This document shows positions 1 to 12,178 of a stretch of DNA of 64,000 bases, one piece after another; the first letter of the stretch is position 1; every line of letters starts with the position of its first letter. This DNA is from Jackrogersella multiformis. Its lineage: Eukaryota > Ascomycota > Sordariomycetes > Xylariales > Hypoxylaceae. The notes under the pieces are model-generated. The model worked only from the letters and a program-made list of their open reading frames with translations, was not told the origin of the DNA and made no database searches. The position numbers and the translations under genes are program-made. The stretch covers positions 3,782,001 to 3,846,000 of the forward strand of contig CADCXD010000002.1 in NCBI GenBank assembly GCA_902806575.1. Direction: 5' to 3'.

Positions 1-1049
1 AGAGATGCTTAAGATTTGCAAAGGTTGAAGGGACCCCCTTTTCTAACATAAATGCTAGATAGCCGCGGGCTGCTTCTCGGAAATCGTCACCTGTGAAGGG
101 TATGAGCGTTTTCCCACCAAGATAGATGAGCTCTAGGAAACTCACCAACGAGGAAGTCTAGTGGTAATCGTTTAGCAGCGTCACAGCGGGGGTACTTTTC
201 AGCATATTCGTCGTAAATCGCCTTTTGGGCCGAGTGGTCACTAGTATCAATACCCGAAGCTTTTACAAGATTGGTATAATAGTCGGGATGTTCCGAATTA
301 CGATCAACTAAGACACGGTAAGCAGCAACGGCCTCTTCCTTTCTGTCGAGCTTCGATAGATACTCTGCGCGTAGCTCCGAGACAGCCAGGCGATCAAGGT
401 TGGACTTCGCAATAGACTCCAGGTGATCTAGAGCCCTCTGGTAATCCTGGGTCTCGGCGATTATGAGGTTTTTGTACATGACAGCTTCGGAGTTCTCGTA
501 ATCGGTTTTAGACGGAGGCACCTTCAGAGAATCCTCGTAGGTGGTCATGACCTTCTCGGCTTGAGGAAGGTCGCCGGCTAGGTGGTGAGCAACTGCGAGT
601 GCGGTCCAGTTCTGCCTCGCCTGAGGCCTGGCTTGGAGCATAGCGGTTCTGCTCTGTATATAGCCTTGGTAGTCGCGCATCTGGATCTGGAGAAAGGCGA
701 GATCTCTTTGGATCTGGTGGGAGTCGGGTTCCAGCTTCAGGGCGAACTTGTAGGCCTTGATGGCCTCCTCGAAGTTCTTCTGGTGCCTGTATAACAGTCC
801 GTAGACATGCCAACATATGTGCGATTTCATATCGGCTGTTAAGGCTTCCTTTCCTAGAGCAAATGCCTCTTCCGTCTTTCCCTGCTGGTTGATAATCAAT
901 GCCTTCATGGCCATTGTATCACCGTGTTTAGGATTCTTCTTTAGGATCTGCTCAGCTGCTTTCAACCCCCTCTTGTATTGCTTATCCTCATAGTTACGTA
1001 TGACCTGTCGAAAGAGGGAACTCTCCTTCGAGTTGAGTGGTTGTGGCAT
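1..1049 (-). CDS. naa15: NatA auxiliary subunit Naa15/Nat1 (N-terminal part, cut by window edge)
   Basis: This is the TPR-rich scaffold of the NatA complex, which anchors the catalytic subunit Naa10 to the ribosome for co-translational N-terminal acetylation. The start MPQPLNSKESSLFRQVIRNY is typical of the family and opens a run of TPR helices, for example around residues 50-110 (FEEAIKAYKFALKLEPDS). Exon 1 runs 1049 to 146; a 55-bp intron follows (GTGAG donor at 145, CAG acceptor ending at 91). Exon 2 continues from 90 leftwards with DDFREAARGYLAFMLEKGVP, matching the family. The rest (normally about 800 residues in all) lies outside the window. Reading straight through the intron gives a false stop near 87. 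Seen: start, intron, TPR pattern. Known: family role. Confidence 0.93.
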
Positions 1050-2048
1050 GGTCGGTGGATTGTGAAAAGCTCCCCCGCCGTAAAAGCCTCTTCCGTGTCT
1101 TCAAAAATAACCGGTATTATTCTCGTGGCAGGGTGGGCAAGGTTGTCGTAAGATTGTTTTTTTCGTTTTGGTGTTTTTGGTTGCTGTGGGACTTGGCTGA
1201 ACAGAGTGAGTTAATTCGCCCTCCAAACCACGATATAGCCGGTTGGGATGATATGTGATGATTTATTCTGACCTTGGGATCTGTAGCCTTGGGAGAATAG
1301 TATTATATAGTTCAACTATTGAACTATTGAACTATTCTAAGTCCTTTTTCTACCAGGTAGTTGTAAGTAGCAATAAACGACGGCGTGGGATACGGGATAT
1401 GTTATTTATGATTTGGGTTGGGGATCCATGGATTTGTGTTTAACGGGAATAAGTTGGAGCTCGGAGCTTTTTGCGACGATTGCTTTTAACGCCTGGCCTG
1501 GTACCTAGGTACGAAGTAGAAGCGGGATGTTATTTCCTGTGGTACCTAGGTACACGACGGAATACAGTTCGTAAGGTGGGCAGGTGGGCAGAGAAAATAA
1601 AGCTCCCCACTAATTCTAACCGACGATTACCCAATCTATATATGCAGGTAAGAGGATGTTTCTGTTTCTCCTACCTACATAGGGTAGGTACATATGGAGG
1701 TACTCACCCTCACCCCTCCTTTACCTTTACTTTACCTTTACCTGCCCAGGTGCTTCACTAAAGCTGGGAAGGAAACGATTGGATCGGTAGGCCCAATGAG
1801 ATGTTCTCACCTAATGTTGCTGAATATACTAGGTAAACATAGAACGCATATACAGTTGAATATATTACATTGTAGTGGTGAGGGTACAAATGTGGCTAAC
1901 ACAAGTGCGTAGTCGAGAGATACTGGGTACCTTGACAATTATTCACCCTCTCAACGGAAACGGTATGTGCAGCGCTATGTACAAGTATCTAGCATTGGTC
2001 TAGATCCTTAGAAGACTTCCAAGGTTTGCCTATTTTACTTTAGGTATT
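1050..2048. other. Intergenic: Naa15 promoter side and MIX23 3' side
   Basis: I see no convincing gene. The stretch has two exact TACCTAGGTA palindromes (1502-1511, 1543-1552), a short direct repeat of ACTATTGA units at about 1313-1335, and TTACCTTTAC-type repeats near 1720-1745. Open frames here are short and have no recognisable sequence. Confidence 0.6.
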
Positions 2049-2686
2049 TCATGCACTACGGCGCTCCCTTGCCGCCCTCCAGCTATCCAAAGCTTCTTCG
2101 GCGCTTCGGGAATCATCACCGCATCGTTCCTGTACTATACCCCAAGTTCGAGAACGAACAATGCTTTCGACGCTTCTTTCTTGCCTTAACAAGTTTGCCA
2201 GTTTCTCAGTACGAGGCTCTCGAGGGAAATACCGCCCGGAATATGGGTCTAATCTCTCATTGACCACTCGCTCGCGGTTCTTCTCCGTCTCGGTTTCCCG
2301 CAGAGCAACCTCCGGGTCATCTGGATCCGGACTGGTGGCCACAAAGGCACAATAGGTTAAGACATCAGACCTTGCCTGCCAGGAAGGAAACAAGACATTG
2401 TCTTTGAACGTCCGACATGCCCTAGGATCGATAGCACGACTCGAAGATCGCAGAGTTCGGACGGCGGTGGAGGAGGGATCAAAGCCCGACCGAGAAGGCG
2501 TCACGAGGGCATTGAGGTTTGGTGTTATTGTGTCGTCTATTGCGCCACGAGATATTCGAAGGAAATCTTATGAAATGTAAGCGTCTGCACTTTAGCAGTT
2601 ACCAACGGGGAGGGCGCACCTCTGAGGGCTACAGTAGAGAAACAAAACTGAGGCGTCAAATGGGGCTCCCCGGAAGGGTCAGCCAT
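2049..2686 (-). CDS. mix23: MIX23 / caffeine-induced death protein 2 family protein
   Basis: A predicted 194-residue protein of the MIX23 (Cid2, CCDC58) family, small mitochondrial intermembrane-space proteins linked to protein import. Exon 1 (2686-2620) begins MADPSGEPHLTPQFCFSTVA; a 53-bp intron (GTGCGC at 2619, AAG ending 2567) splits the Asp of ALR-D-FLRIS; exon 2 (2566-2049) carries the rest. Diagnostic segments are PSWQARSDVLTYC in the middle and VESIVRSRTWGIVQERC near the C-terminus, aligning with the VEEVVNDRSWKVFNERC region of animal relatives. Length fits the yeast protein (about 196). Cysteines at roughly 15, 68, 89 and 174 are candidates for the family's disulfide pairs. The first exon is short and would be missed by simple ORF calling. 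It faces the Rpt5 gene across a shared upstream region. Confidence 0.88.
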
Positions 2687-3462
2687 GGTATCGTGGGAGG
2701 CCGGTCTCTTAGAGACACTCGTCGCATCGGCGGCATGCGTCTTCGGAGCCGGTCCTCGAGACCAAAGTATTCCAGCCAGGGTGAGATATTTGCGTTGCGC
2801 TTATATTTCTTAGTCTATAGACTAAATATGTGAAACTAGAATGTCATTTCTGATTTTCTGTTTCTCTCACTCTTAGCGGTGATATGGCGTTTGGGTGATG
2901 TTGAGAACCAAAAATTATTTAGTTAGGAACTTGTAAGACTTCAAGTGATGACGGAGTTCGAAGGTTGGAGGATATTGGAGAAAGAGTGGATACCATTTGC
3001 TTTGTCAACCCCGAGTAGCCCGAGATAGTAATATGCAATTATGACGAATATTATACCTGGTATAACTGTATTCTCTACGGAATAAGTACCTAAGTACCTA
3101 GGTAGTGTAGGTAAGATAAGCTTAGCCTCATTTATTGCATCAGGCTGATTACGCGACACGCCTGCCTGGGGGAAGCTAGCTGCTACCTACTCCGGGTACC
3201 TACCTTCCAAGGTGCAGTGCTAGCCTCGCCCCAATATTTTGTACCGCCGTTGTACTGCTAACCAAAGCTTCACACTTACATCTATCTACCTTCTACACTT
3301 CAACACATTACAATTACAACCACCAGATTCATCTTCGGTACGACATAATATTCACCCAACGGAGACGCCAATCCAACCCCATTCTATATTCAAGCTTTGT
3401 AGAGCTATTTTAGTATCCCATTAAGATTCTCCGACAACGCGACATCTATCCAACCGTCCGTC
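2687..3462. promoter_or_regulatory. Shared divergent promoter region of MIX23 and RPT5
   Basis: A 776-bp gap between two divergent start codons. It contains a near-copy of the TACCTAGGTA palindrome around 3087-3103 and a C/T- and CAAC-rich leader before the RPT5 start, as is common in fungal 5' UTRs. I found no clear TATA box and no match to the yeast Rpn4 element GGTGGCAAA by eye. Confidence 0.5.
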
Positions 3463-5077
3463 ATGTCAAGTACCCAGGATATAGAGGGTGTCGAGCGCCG
3501 TGGGTCCGACGACGGCAAGGATAAGAAGGACGAGGGACGAGGTGATGATGGAGCAAAGGACGGCAACACTAATGTTAATCGCGATGGTGATGCCATAATG
3601 AAGGATGCCGAACCTGAGGAAGAAGAGATCCTAGACGAGGAAACTCTTGGCCTCACCACAGAAGACCTGAAAACACGAAAACGTCTACTGGAGAACGATG
3701 CCAGAATCATGAAGAGCGAGTTCCAGCGATTATCGCACGAGAAGGCGTCCATGGGCGAGAGGATCAAGGAGAACAACGAGAAGATTGCAAACAACCGGTT
3801 CGTATTGCTATATATATTTATTATTCTCCCCGGCATCCCTAGCATCCGCAACACCAACGGCCACCAGCTGACTATACCTCTCTTAGACAATTGCCGTATC
3901 TCGTCGGGAACGTCGTTGAGCTACTTGACCTTGATCCTACCGCCGAATCATCTGAAGAAGGCGCCAACATCGATCTCGACGCTACCAGAGTAGGAAAGTC
4001 GGCCGTCATCAAAACCTCCACCAGGCAGACCATATTCCTACCCTTGATCGGCCTTGTCGACCCGGAAACACTGAAGCCAGGTGATCTCATTGGTGTTAAC
4101 AAAGATTCCTACCTAATTCTTGATACCTTACCCGCCGAGTACGATAGTCGTGTCAAGGCGATGGAGGTTGACGAGAAGCCCACCGAGAAGTACAGTGATG
4201 TTGGCGGCTTGGACAAACAAATAGAGGAACTCGTCGAGGCGATCGTCTGGCCCATGAAGGAGGCGGAGCGGTTTAAGAAGATCGGCATCAAGGCACCCAA
4301 AGGTATGTTTGCTCCGAGACTCCGACGCCTCACTACCCTTTTATCTTACAATGTCATACTAGGTGCCCTAATGTATGGACCTCCGGGAACGGGCAAGACC
4401 CTTCTGGCTCGAGCCTGCGCCGCCCAAACCGACGCCACGTTCCTCAAGCTAGCCGGACCTCAACTAGTCCAGATGTTTATAGGAGATGGTGCGAAGCTGG
4501 TCCGAGACTGCTTCGCATTAGCCAAGGAGAAGGCCCCCGCTATTATCTTCATCGACGAGCTCGACGCCGTCGGCACCAAGCGCTTCGACAGCGAGAAGAG
4601 CGGCGACAGGGAAGTCCAACGAACAATGCTTGAGTTGCTAAACCAGCTCGACGGTTTCGCGTCAGACGATCGTATCAAAGTTCTAGCCGCCACAAATCGT
4701 GTCGATGTTCTCGACCCCGCCCTGTTGCGATCTGGTCGTCTGGACCGAAAGATCGAATTTCCACTGCCTAACGAGGAGGCAAGAGCTCAGATTCTCAAGA
4801 TTCACTCGCGCAAGATGAAGGTCGACGGCAACGTCAACTGGAACGAATTGGCTCGGAGTACAGACGAGTTCGGCGGTGCCATGCTGAAGGCAGTCTGCGT
4901 CGAGGCCGGCATGATCGCTCTACGGATGGGCAAGAACAAGATTAGTCACGAGCACTACGTAGATGCGATCGCCGAGGTGCAAGCCAAGAAGAAGGAGGTA
5001 TGTTTAACTGCCAAACATGATACCCTTTTAGATCGACCCGAGCTAACTTTTTATAGACCGTCAATTTCTACGCATAA
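3463..5077 (+). CDS. rpt5: 26S proteasome regulatory ATPase Rpt5 (PSMC3/Tbp-1 type)
   Basis: One of six AAA+ ATPases in the base ring of the 19S particle that unfold and feed substrates into the 20S core. Four exons: 3463-3797, 3887-4302, 4363-4997, 5057-5077, giving 468 residues. The N-terminus is acidic, followed by a coiled coil (about residues 60-112) and the OB-fold region with [14 protein letters not shown]. The Walker A motif GPPGTGKT is at about 256-263, Walker B IIFIDE at about 311-316, and the conserved [14 protein letters not shown] helix lies near the end. The last exon is only 21 bp and encodes TVNFYA-stop, the typical C-terminal tail that docks into the 20S alpha ring. Without it the reading frame runs into intron sequence. 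Somewhat longer than the yeast protein (434), as in other filamentous fungi. Confidence 0.96.
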
Positions 5078-8000
5078 TTGTCTTAGTTGGAGCGAAGGGC
5101 AGTCGTGGGATAGAGATTGCCTTGAATGGCTAGAGGAACTTTGTAATATAATTTGGCAAGCCTCATCAATCAAGAGGATTCGCCGATACTCGTGTCTCCT
5201 CGCTGCTGATTTGAATATGTCCTAGCCGTTGACTTCGAGTGAAGTGTCGAGCACAGTGACCCGTTCGTATGACTTCTACCCTCTACACCGTAGCGTGTGA
5301 TTCGTCAAATCATACTACTTGATGCCATGCAAGATAATTCTTATAAGCCAATTAAGTAAGATGAGTGGTGTCTTCAAATCCAAGTGCGCTTGCTACATAC
5401 AAGTCTACCCTAAGGAATGTGATGAAGCCCTGCTTGCTGGAGCAGCTTTCACTTATTCGTGTCGTTCATTGGCTGTACAGGGGCTTCTGGCATTCCGAGT
5501 AGTCCGTACACCAAAGCCTCGGATATGAAGCCGACAGACAACAGTATCGGTGAAAGGAACCCATCGACGAAGATTGAGGCTATTTTAGCGAGCTGTGCAT
5601 AATTTTGATTATAGCTGCCATGATTAAGTGGAGAGGCAGGTGGTCCCATATGTTGCAACCCTTGTCATCGACGACAACATCGCGAACTTCGTTGATTAGC
5701 AAGTCCCCCTACAGCTTTTACAGCTTTGAAAGGTATTGAGAGGCATCAGCTTAATAACCCCTACCTATGATGTGGTGTGTTAAGATTGACAAGCTCGTAA
5801 ACCCAATCAACTAGATTAATCAACACAGACAGGACAGACCTAAATCATTATATTTCCTGTTCCTGACCTATTCTTACTAGTTGTGTATCCGGTGCTAGTA
5901 ACCTACGTACTTACAAGGGCTTCTCCCATTCGGTGCTTCGCCGACAAATAGACAGCTCAGAACCAACATACATGTATTCTCATTCCCTGCAAGTCGCCTC
6001 TTATACCGAACTAGATATCCGATATACCCCTTTGACGTATGCGAGTTCGTAACCTTGGAAGTTTACCAAAGTCACTCTGTTTCGACGCGTGTACTAAACC
6101 GTGCCCCTGGCAGCCCTGCACCCTGCTGAGAAACAGAATCTGAACTTGGCTTTGATTTAAGCAAAGTAACATTATTTGCAACATAACTTTACTTAAGAGA
6201 CAGAGAAATTGCTAAATATCTGTAACACTTAAGAAATTGCTTAAGGTGAGCTGCTACGAAAAATGAGAAAAATGACGAGAGACTCCTAGGTATAAATGTA
6301 ACCCTAACAGCTACATACCAGCACGTCCAACTGATCTAACTATTTCTAGAAGGCTAGCCCTAAACAACGATCCGGTTTGTATATCGATCTTAGGAGTGGA
6401 ACCTCCGGATAGATGACGGTGTGTTGCCAAGACGGCTACAGTGCCGGCGCCATTTGAACGATGGCCAAAATTGGTGTTTACATAGTACGTTACCATCTAC
6501 ATGATCAAGGCTATAGCACTTCAAATCCCCCTTTTTCCTGTAATATTTTCTATTTTAAGCAATTTATATTGTTACATAAGACAGGTACTACTTGTCTATC
6601 TAATATTCAACGAATAAAAAGGTCGTCATAGGCTGATAGGTAAGTCTTTACTGTTCTGTTGCCACTGCTGATGTAGTTAGGTAGCGCATTGATGTAGTTT
6701 CCCAGGTTCGTTGCTCGATACGGAAGTGTTTCCGACGATCATCTTTGCCCTTTTCCTTGTTTTCCAGGCTTGTCGTTTCCAGGCTTCACTTCACGGTTAC
6801 ATTTGACGTTGTCTCTTCTGCCCCTCAAATCTCCAGTTGCTGCTCTAGTGTAGCTCTAGAAAGCTTGATCACTTTGACTGGCTGGCCTAGGGAACTTCGG
6901 TTGCGACGGGTGTCGTGGACAGTCGATGTTAACCGAAAGGTTCTGAGGGTGTATTCGACGCCCTCTCGCCTTGTTGCTATTTTTTCAATACGAGGTTTCC
7001 AGCAGCGAAAATCTTCCTCGGATCTCTCGAATGGCAGGCAGATGCTTTCGAAGCTATCATGCACCTTGATGCAAGAAGGGTAACCTTCTTTTCCAGAACT
7101 CTGCTGCAATGGGCGCTGCGCGGTACTACACTACACGATGCTACACAATGACAGGACAGTCCTTGGGGTCGGTAGTTGGTGTGTTACTCTTGCTACCGAC
7201 CCCTTGCAGCCGCATCACCGTTGTGCTCCCGCCCCTGCGTTGTGGAGTCCGAAGATCCGTCTTATAGGCACCCTGTCCATAACCGGAACGTTCGACGACA
7301 TGTTGTTATTCGTCACTATCTAGCTACATCTCGATGTGGTTGTCAACCCATCCTCTACTAGGCTAGGTGACGGGATATATCCCCGATATTCATGTTACAT
7401 ACCTACCTACCTAGGTTAAGTACGCACAGCTTCATCTTGGCAAGATCTAGTTACTATTCCCGTCAAGCGAGCAATATCCTGCAATTTGTATTGGCATAGG
7501 GCTGTGATGCGCGCTCCTTACATACCTGCATACATACGAAGAGGCGAGAGGTACCTTTCTGCATGAAGACCAATCGTGGCAAATGAACCCCCTTAGCGGC
7601 TGTGTAAGATGGCTCAATGGTAAGTAAACCTAGACTCGAGCCCAAGGACCTGGGCGTCGGTCTTGACTTCCGAATGCAGAAATGAGGCTCACTATTATTC
7701 GTCGTCCAGCTAGACCTGGAGCTTCGTTTGATGTCACAACCACCGGTACAGCCCGGTACTGTAATGGCCCCATATCAAGATGATCGGCAAGATATCACCT
7801 AGTTTCGTAATGTAAGGTTATACCAGCCGGTCTTAAGATCTAGGAGCTTGCCAAATCTCCTTATGACAACGGTATGAACTAGAGACCCTAGCAGCTTAGG
7901 AGGCTAGAACCTAGAAGATGATATTGAGAGCTTCGGTTAGCTAGGCGCCTATGAAACAAGTAACTAGAATTTGCGGAGATGAGCTCTAGGCCTCTTCGTC

Positions 8001-8281
8001 ATCACATCTCCCAGCAGCCACCAACTAGACAGCAGGTTAGCATAGAAGCAAGGTCTCGAGGGAACACAGGTAACGCAGGTATGAGTATAAAGACTCGATC
8101 TCCTCGTGGCTTTCGGACCCTATCTCTATCATCTGAACTACCTACCAAACAAAGACCCGCACATTCCAACAGCTACAAAGCCTCACCCAAGATATACTCT
8201 CGCTATCCAGCCTCTCGCTCTTGTATTCTCTCGTCTTCACAACCCGTGTCAGTTAAACCACCACCACCACAACCAGCCAAA
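5078..8281. other. Long intergenic region upstream of the hydrophobin
   Basis: About 3.2 kb without a gene I can support. Short open frames exist on both strands, for example a 69-codon minus frame at 5449-5658 with a hydrophobic stretch, but none has a recognisable family. TAGG/CCTA-type repeats occur around 7400. The last 300 bp hold the hydrophobin promoter and a C/A-rich leader. Confidence 0.5.
8086..8091 (+). promoter_or_regulatory. TATA box of the hydrophobin gene
   Basis: TATAAA in the context ATGAGTATAAAGACTCG, 191 bp before the hydrophobin start codon, followed by a C-rich leader (CACCACCACCACAACC). Position and leader fit a strong fungal promoter. This is inferred from sequence only. 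Confidence 0.5.
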
Positions 8282-8581
8282 ATGCAGTTCTCCACCACCG
8301 CCATCGCCGCCATCCTCGCGGGCCTCGCCGCCGCCGCGCCCACCGTCGAGGAGCGCCAGGCATACGTGCCCTGCTCGGGGCTGTACGGAACCTCGCAGTG
8401 CTGCGCGACGGACGTGCTCGGCGTCGCCGACCTGGACTGCGCCAACCCGCCGGCGGTCCCCACCGACGCCGCCAGCTTCACCTCGACGTGCGCGGGCATC
8501 GGCCAGCGCGCCCGCTGTTGCGTCCTGCCTATCCTCGGCCAGGACGTCCTGTGCCAGACCCCGGCGGGCGTCGTCGACTAA
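8282..8581 (+). CDS. Class II hydrophobin
   Basis: A 99-residue secreted amphipathic protein expected to assemble at air-water or wall surfaces. A signal peptide covers about residues 1-19 (MQFSTTAIAAILAGLAAAAP), with a short propeptide-like VEER. Eight cysteines are at 31, 40, 41, 53, 70, 79, 80 and 91, spaced C-x8-CC-x11-C-x16-C-x8-CC-x10-C, which is the class II pattern. The segment between the third and fourth cysteine (ATDVLGVADLD) is also typical. The start at 8282 is chosen because the signal peptide begins there; the frame is open further upstream, but that part is leader. The gene has no intron, whereas many class II hydrophobin genes have one or two. Codons are very G/C-rich in third position, consistent with high expression. 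Confidence 0.95.
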   Translation: MQFSTTAIAAILAGLAAAAPTVEERQAYVPCSGLYGTSQCCATDVLGVADLDCANPPAVPTDAASFTSTCAGIGQRARCCVLPILGQDVLCQTPAGVVD

Positions 8582-9015
8582 GAAGCTCCACATCTGAGCT
8601 CTTCGCATATACGGGTGTATGGCTCTGGGTCTGGGTTTAGATTAAGGTTATACCATGAAAATGTGTTATTCGGGACGTACATTCACCAGGTCTAGGCTGT
8701 TAGGTCTGAGGCGGATGGTGTAATGCATAATGTTTGCGTTATGACATACGATATGACGGTTTAAATTTGGGGCTCTCGGTATATTTATGGCTAGCAGTAA
8801 ATGTATATATGTGCAATAACATTGAGAACATGAAAGTGTTTTCCGTTTGATAATTTGCTTTCGTGACTAAATGGAGTGATTAGGGTAGCTTCTTTAGATT
8901 TATCAGTACTAATCCATCATAGGGAATTCATGAATAGGTACCTACGTAGGTATGGAATAGTTTATATTGTGTTACCCCTATTTACGATGGGTACATGTTT
9001 AATCAACTGCCGATT
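8582..9015. other. Convergent 3' region between hydrophobin and the 7TM gene
   Basis: A 434-bp stretch between two genes that end towards each other. It is A/T-rich and contains the near-palindrome GGTACCTACGTAGGTA at about 8938-8953. No gene seen. Confidence 0.6.
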
Positions 9016-10374
9016 TTATACGACTCTATAATCCCTCATTTCCGGGGTTCCAAGTTCGCCAGATCCCTCGACATCTACACTGCTGAGATCTGCCTCGGTG
9101 TCGACCGTACTCCTGTCTAGAGTGCGTACATGATTAGTTAAACAGCCGTCTTGAGAAAACCCCGGGCAGAACCCTGCGTTCCACTCTTTCCGCGACGCAC
9201 GACGGCCCGTCAGTATCGTGTGATTCCACACCGTGATTGTCCGTATCTCCCGCAGCGTCTGGGGGGTCTGGCTTATCACCGGTGACATCAACCGGCGTAA
9301 GAGCGGGAAAAGGAGCGGGAGGTTTGTCGTCACCACTGCCACGAAGCAGACCCTATATCCCCATCTACTAGCTTGCCTAGAGCCGTTGATCCCAGACATT
9401 GTTATCAGATACGCGCGCAGTACGGCTACTACTATGACGATGCAGTTTGCCGAAACAAACATGATCAACCCTATCTTCTTCCACAGCTTGATGTTGGCCA
9501 TCCATAAGATAGGAAACGGCAGGAAGAAGACATAGAGGCTAGTGATGACGTTGAAGCTGAGCGTGCCGAATAGACTGTACGGAGAAGTGGCCGGGTAGCA
9601 TGCCGCTATGTGGAATATTAGCCTCGTCCTGTATAAAAGAAAGCTCAACAGAGAAGATAACATACGTCCTGGGTCGGGGTATATCTGCCAATTCACCCGG
9701 AAGTGCCTACAGCTGAGTAAGGTAATGAGGAAGTCGGCCAACCATGTGACACCGAGCATGACGAACCCGATATATATGCGTGTTCTATATCCCCCAAGTC
9801 GCTCCTACATATATTTATGATTAGCCTCACTGCGTGTGAAGGCCTTGATAATCCTTAGGGCAGTTGCTCACAGTAAGACGTTGGTAGAACGCTAGCATCG
9901 CTGCCTTCGTCAACCAAAGGATCATTATATATAAGAGTCTTGAGACAATATCAAGCTTAGTCCCAAGAACCCTGCTGGGTGTCAGTTTACACGTCACTAT
10001 GAACCAATTATCCAGGTGCTGGTAGGTTAAGCGTACCTGAGTGAATACTCCTCGCTTTGAGGGTCGAGTAACATGCGCTCCTCTGCCGTCATATCACTAT
10101 TGCTGAGACCTCTGCATTTCACTAATCCGACGTTCGTGGTCGCTGTCAGGGCGGAATAAGCAATCTAGCTCGACTATTAACGATGGGATATATTGTAGCC
10201 AAAGTGTATGAAAGTTCGACTCACAGCTACCACTGTCATCAGATAATCATCAACCCCGAGGTCCTTCCATCCGACGGACGCGACCCGCACGTACATTCGG
10301 AGGGCAGTGACAGTTAGACTGATCCCTACGAGGACAAAACTCTCGATCGTCGACGTATTAATGTCTCTAGCCAT
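9016..10374 (-). CDS. Fungal rhodopsin-domain (PTH11-like) seven-helix membrane protein
   Basis: Predicted 368-residue plasma-membrane protein of the large fungal rhodopsin-like family. Five exons: 10374-10225, 10164-10037, 9971-9872, 9804-9666, 9605-9016, each intron about 60-67 bp with a GT donor and a TAG or CAG acceptor. Seven hydrophobic helices can be traced, starting with SFVLVGISLTVTALRMYV and ending with CFVAVVTTNLPLLFPLL. The family motifs GVDDYLM after helix 1, FRVNWQIYPDPG before helix 5 and TNLPLLFPLLRR at helix 7 are present. The C-terminal tail is about 90 residues, polar and acidic, and probably cytosolic. The extracellular CFEM domain seen in some PTH11 relatives is absent. 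Ligand unknown. Splice joins are inferred; only the last exon is long. Confidence 0.85.
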
Positions 10375-12178
10375 GGTGATAGTAGTAATATGAGAAGCTA
10401 ATCATTGGAATAGTTGTGTATTCTCCAGGTATAAGCGTGTGCTGCTGCTGCAATCATGTCGACACTCGCGAGTTTGCGGTGATTGCCCCTCTAGTTTCGT
10501 AATCTGACACCTGACAAGTGCGAAGAACGATAGAGCGAACATACCTAATTTATATATATATATATACGTAACTATAAAAGGTGCGTGGTGGTATGGCCCA
10601 CTCAAACCACTTGGAAGCAACTCGACTCTAGACTGACGTCGTGCCCCTAGGAGAATCCATCTTTCCCTGAGGACATTACAGCGATCTCTACATTATTGGT
10701 GTATTGTCTTGATCTATCAAGGAAAATATTGATGGAATGAATGGCCTATTGGCCAATGGGAACGCCTCTAGGAGAGGTAAAAGTGGTATTGTCAGGATCT
10801 ATGTCAGACCGTCTGAACTCTAACTGATGCATGCGTGAGGTCAAAGCCCGAGATCCATTTATGTTAAGTCAAGTGCCATTATATAAGACTAGGGGACACG
10901 GAACTGCAGAAAAGATATGTTACTGATTCATGTCCAAAGGAGAATTCTAGGAATATTTTATATCCGTACCGACTAGCCTACCTACCTATAGATTCTCGGG
11001 CTGTACCAACCCGGACAAAGGGGTCACTGGGCTCCTGTGGATATCTTGGCGTTCCCCCCTTTCCACTAATCCAGGGGGCACGACTCAATCGCCTCACCGT
11101 CAGAAACCGGCTAGAAGTCAGCTAGAAGGAAAATAGAAGCCCTATAATCTGGGGAACATACATCATATTAACGCTAGCTAGTCACCATTATGGCGCGAGA
11201 GCATATTCACTAACAAATAGTAGGCATGCTACGGATGGACGGGAGCCTTTATCGAGACGAGAATCAAGAATCGAGATACAGCCAAGAAATCTTGATGGAG
11301 CAGAGTAATGAAACCTTGATTAATCGACTTATATATGTCAAATCCAGCCCTCTGAGCCAAGCACCTGAAGAGGTAAGGATATTTCTAGGACGGTAATTAT
11401 TCACAGTAGCAAAACTACAGTCCTAAGAAACCTCCTCTACGCGGCAGGCCCGACATGGAGATCCATGTTAGTAACGAACAGCACACGGCATCTGGCACCA
11501 TCCCCTGAGAACCTCAGGCATATACCAATGAGTCTAGTCATGGCATTATCACCTTGGCCAGCTCTCTCACATATATTCCCACTTTTCCCCTCCAGTCAAA
11601 TATTACATGTAAACGCGACCCCACAAATGGCTGCGATGCCATCAACGGCCGAACGCGATCTTAGATCGAGAAAATCGGCAGCTGTGTGGAAATTGAAAGG
11701 AGAGTCCAAGGACCTTCCTCTACGGATAATTAGTGTGAATACATGTCACGTTCGCCGTACATTAGTCGACGACGAGTATTTGAGCACTTTGGAAACGACA
11801 TGGCTGCTCTGAGTATCGATGCTAAATTACATGATTACACAGATAAGTGTTTAAGGTATGTGAAACTTAGAAATCGGACATATAGAAGTGATGTATATCA
11901 TATTCAAAATACGTGTTGAGGCCACGACACTAAATTAGCTGCCTAATCACTAAGGACCTATTGCTACTCCTAGGTTGTGATAGCTTTAATTTTCTTTTTA
12001 CAATACTCAACTATACACACAAAGAGATAGAATATACCATGTTTGGAGGGACATCTAGACCCTTCTCCGTGCCATCTCCGTTAGTTTTTAACGCCCTAAC
12101 CTCCGGTCTCCGAACATACCGGGCCAGCACTTCACAACCATGTGTAATGCCTTCCTTACGTACCTAAGTAACTATTTA
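10375..12178. other. Intergenic region, no gene supported
   Basis: About 1.8 kb. It contains an (AT)n run at about 10550-10566 and short open frames without recognisable content, including a 115-codon plus frame at 11465-11812 that I regard as chance. CCTACCTA-type repeat near 10977-10987. Confidence 0.55.

Noticed and set aside
7979..8281. N-terminal extension of the hydrophobin frame
   Set aside because: The frame is open upstream, but the TATA box and C-rich leader lie inside it and the signal peptide starts at 8282.
11465..11812. Plus-strand 115-codon frame
   Set aside because: Low-information composition, no domain or codon bias resembling neighbouring genes.
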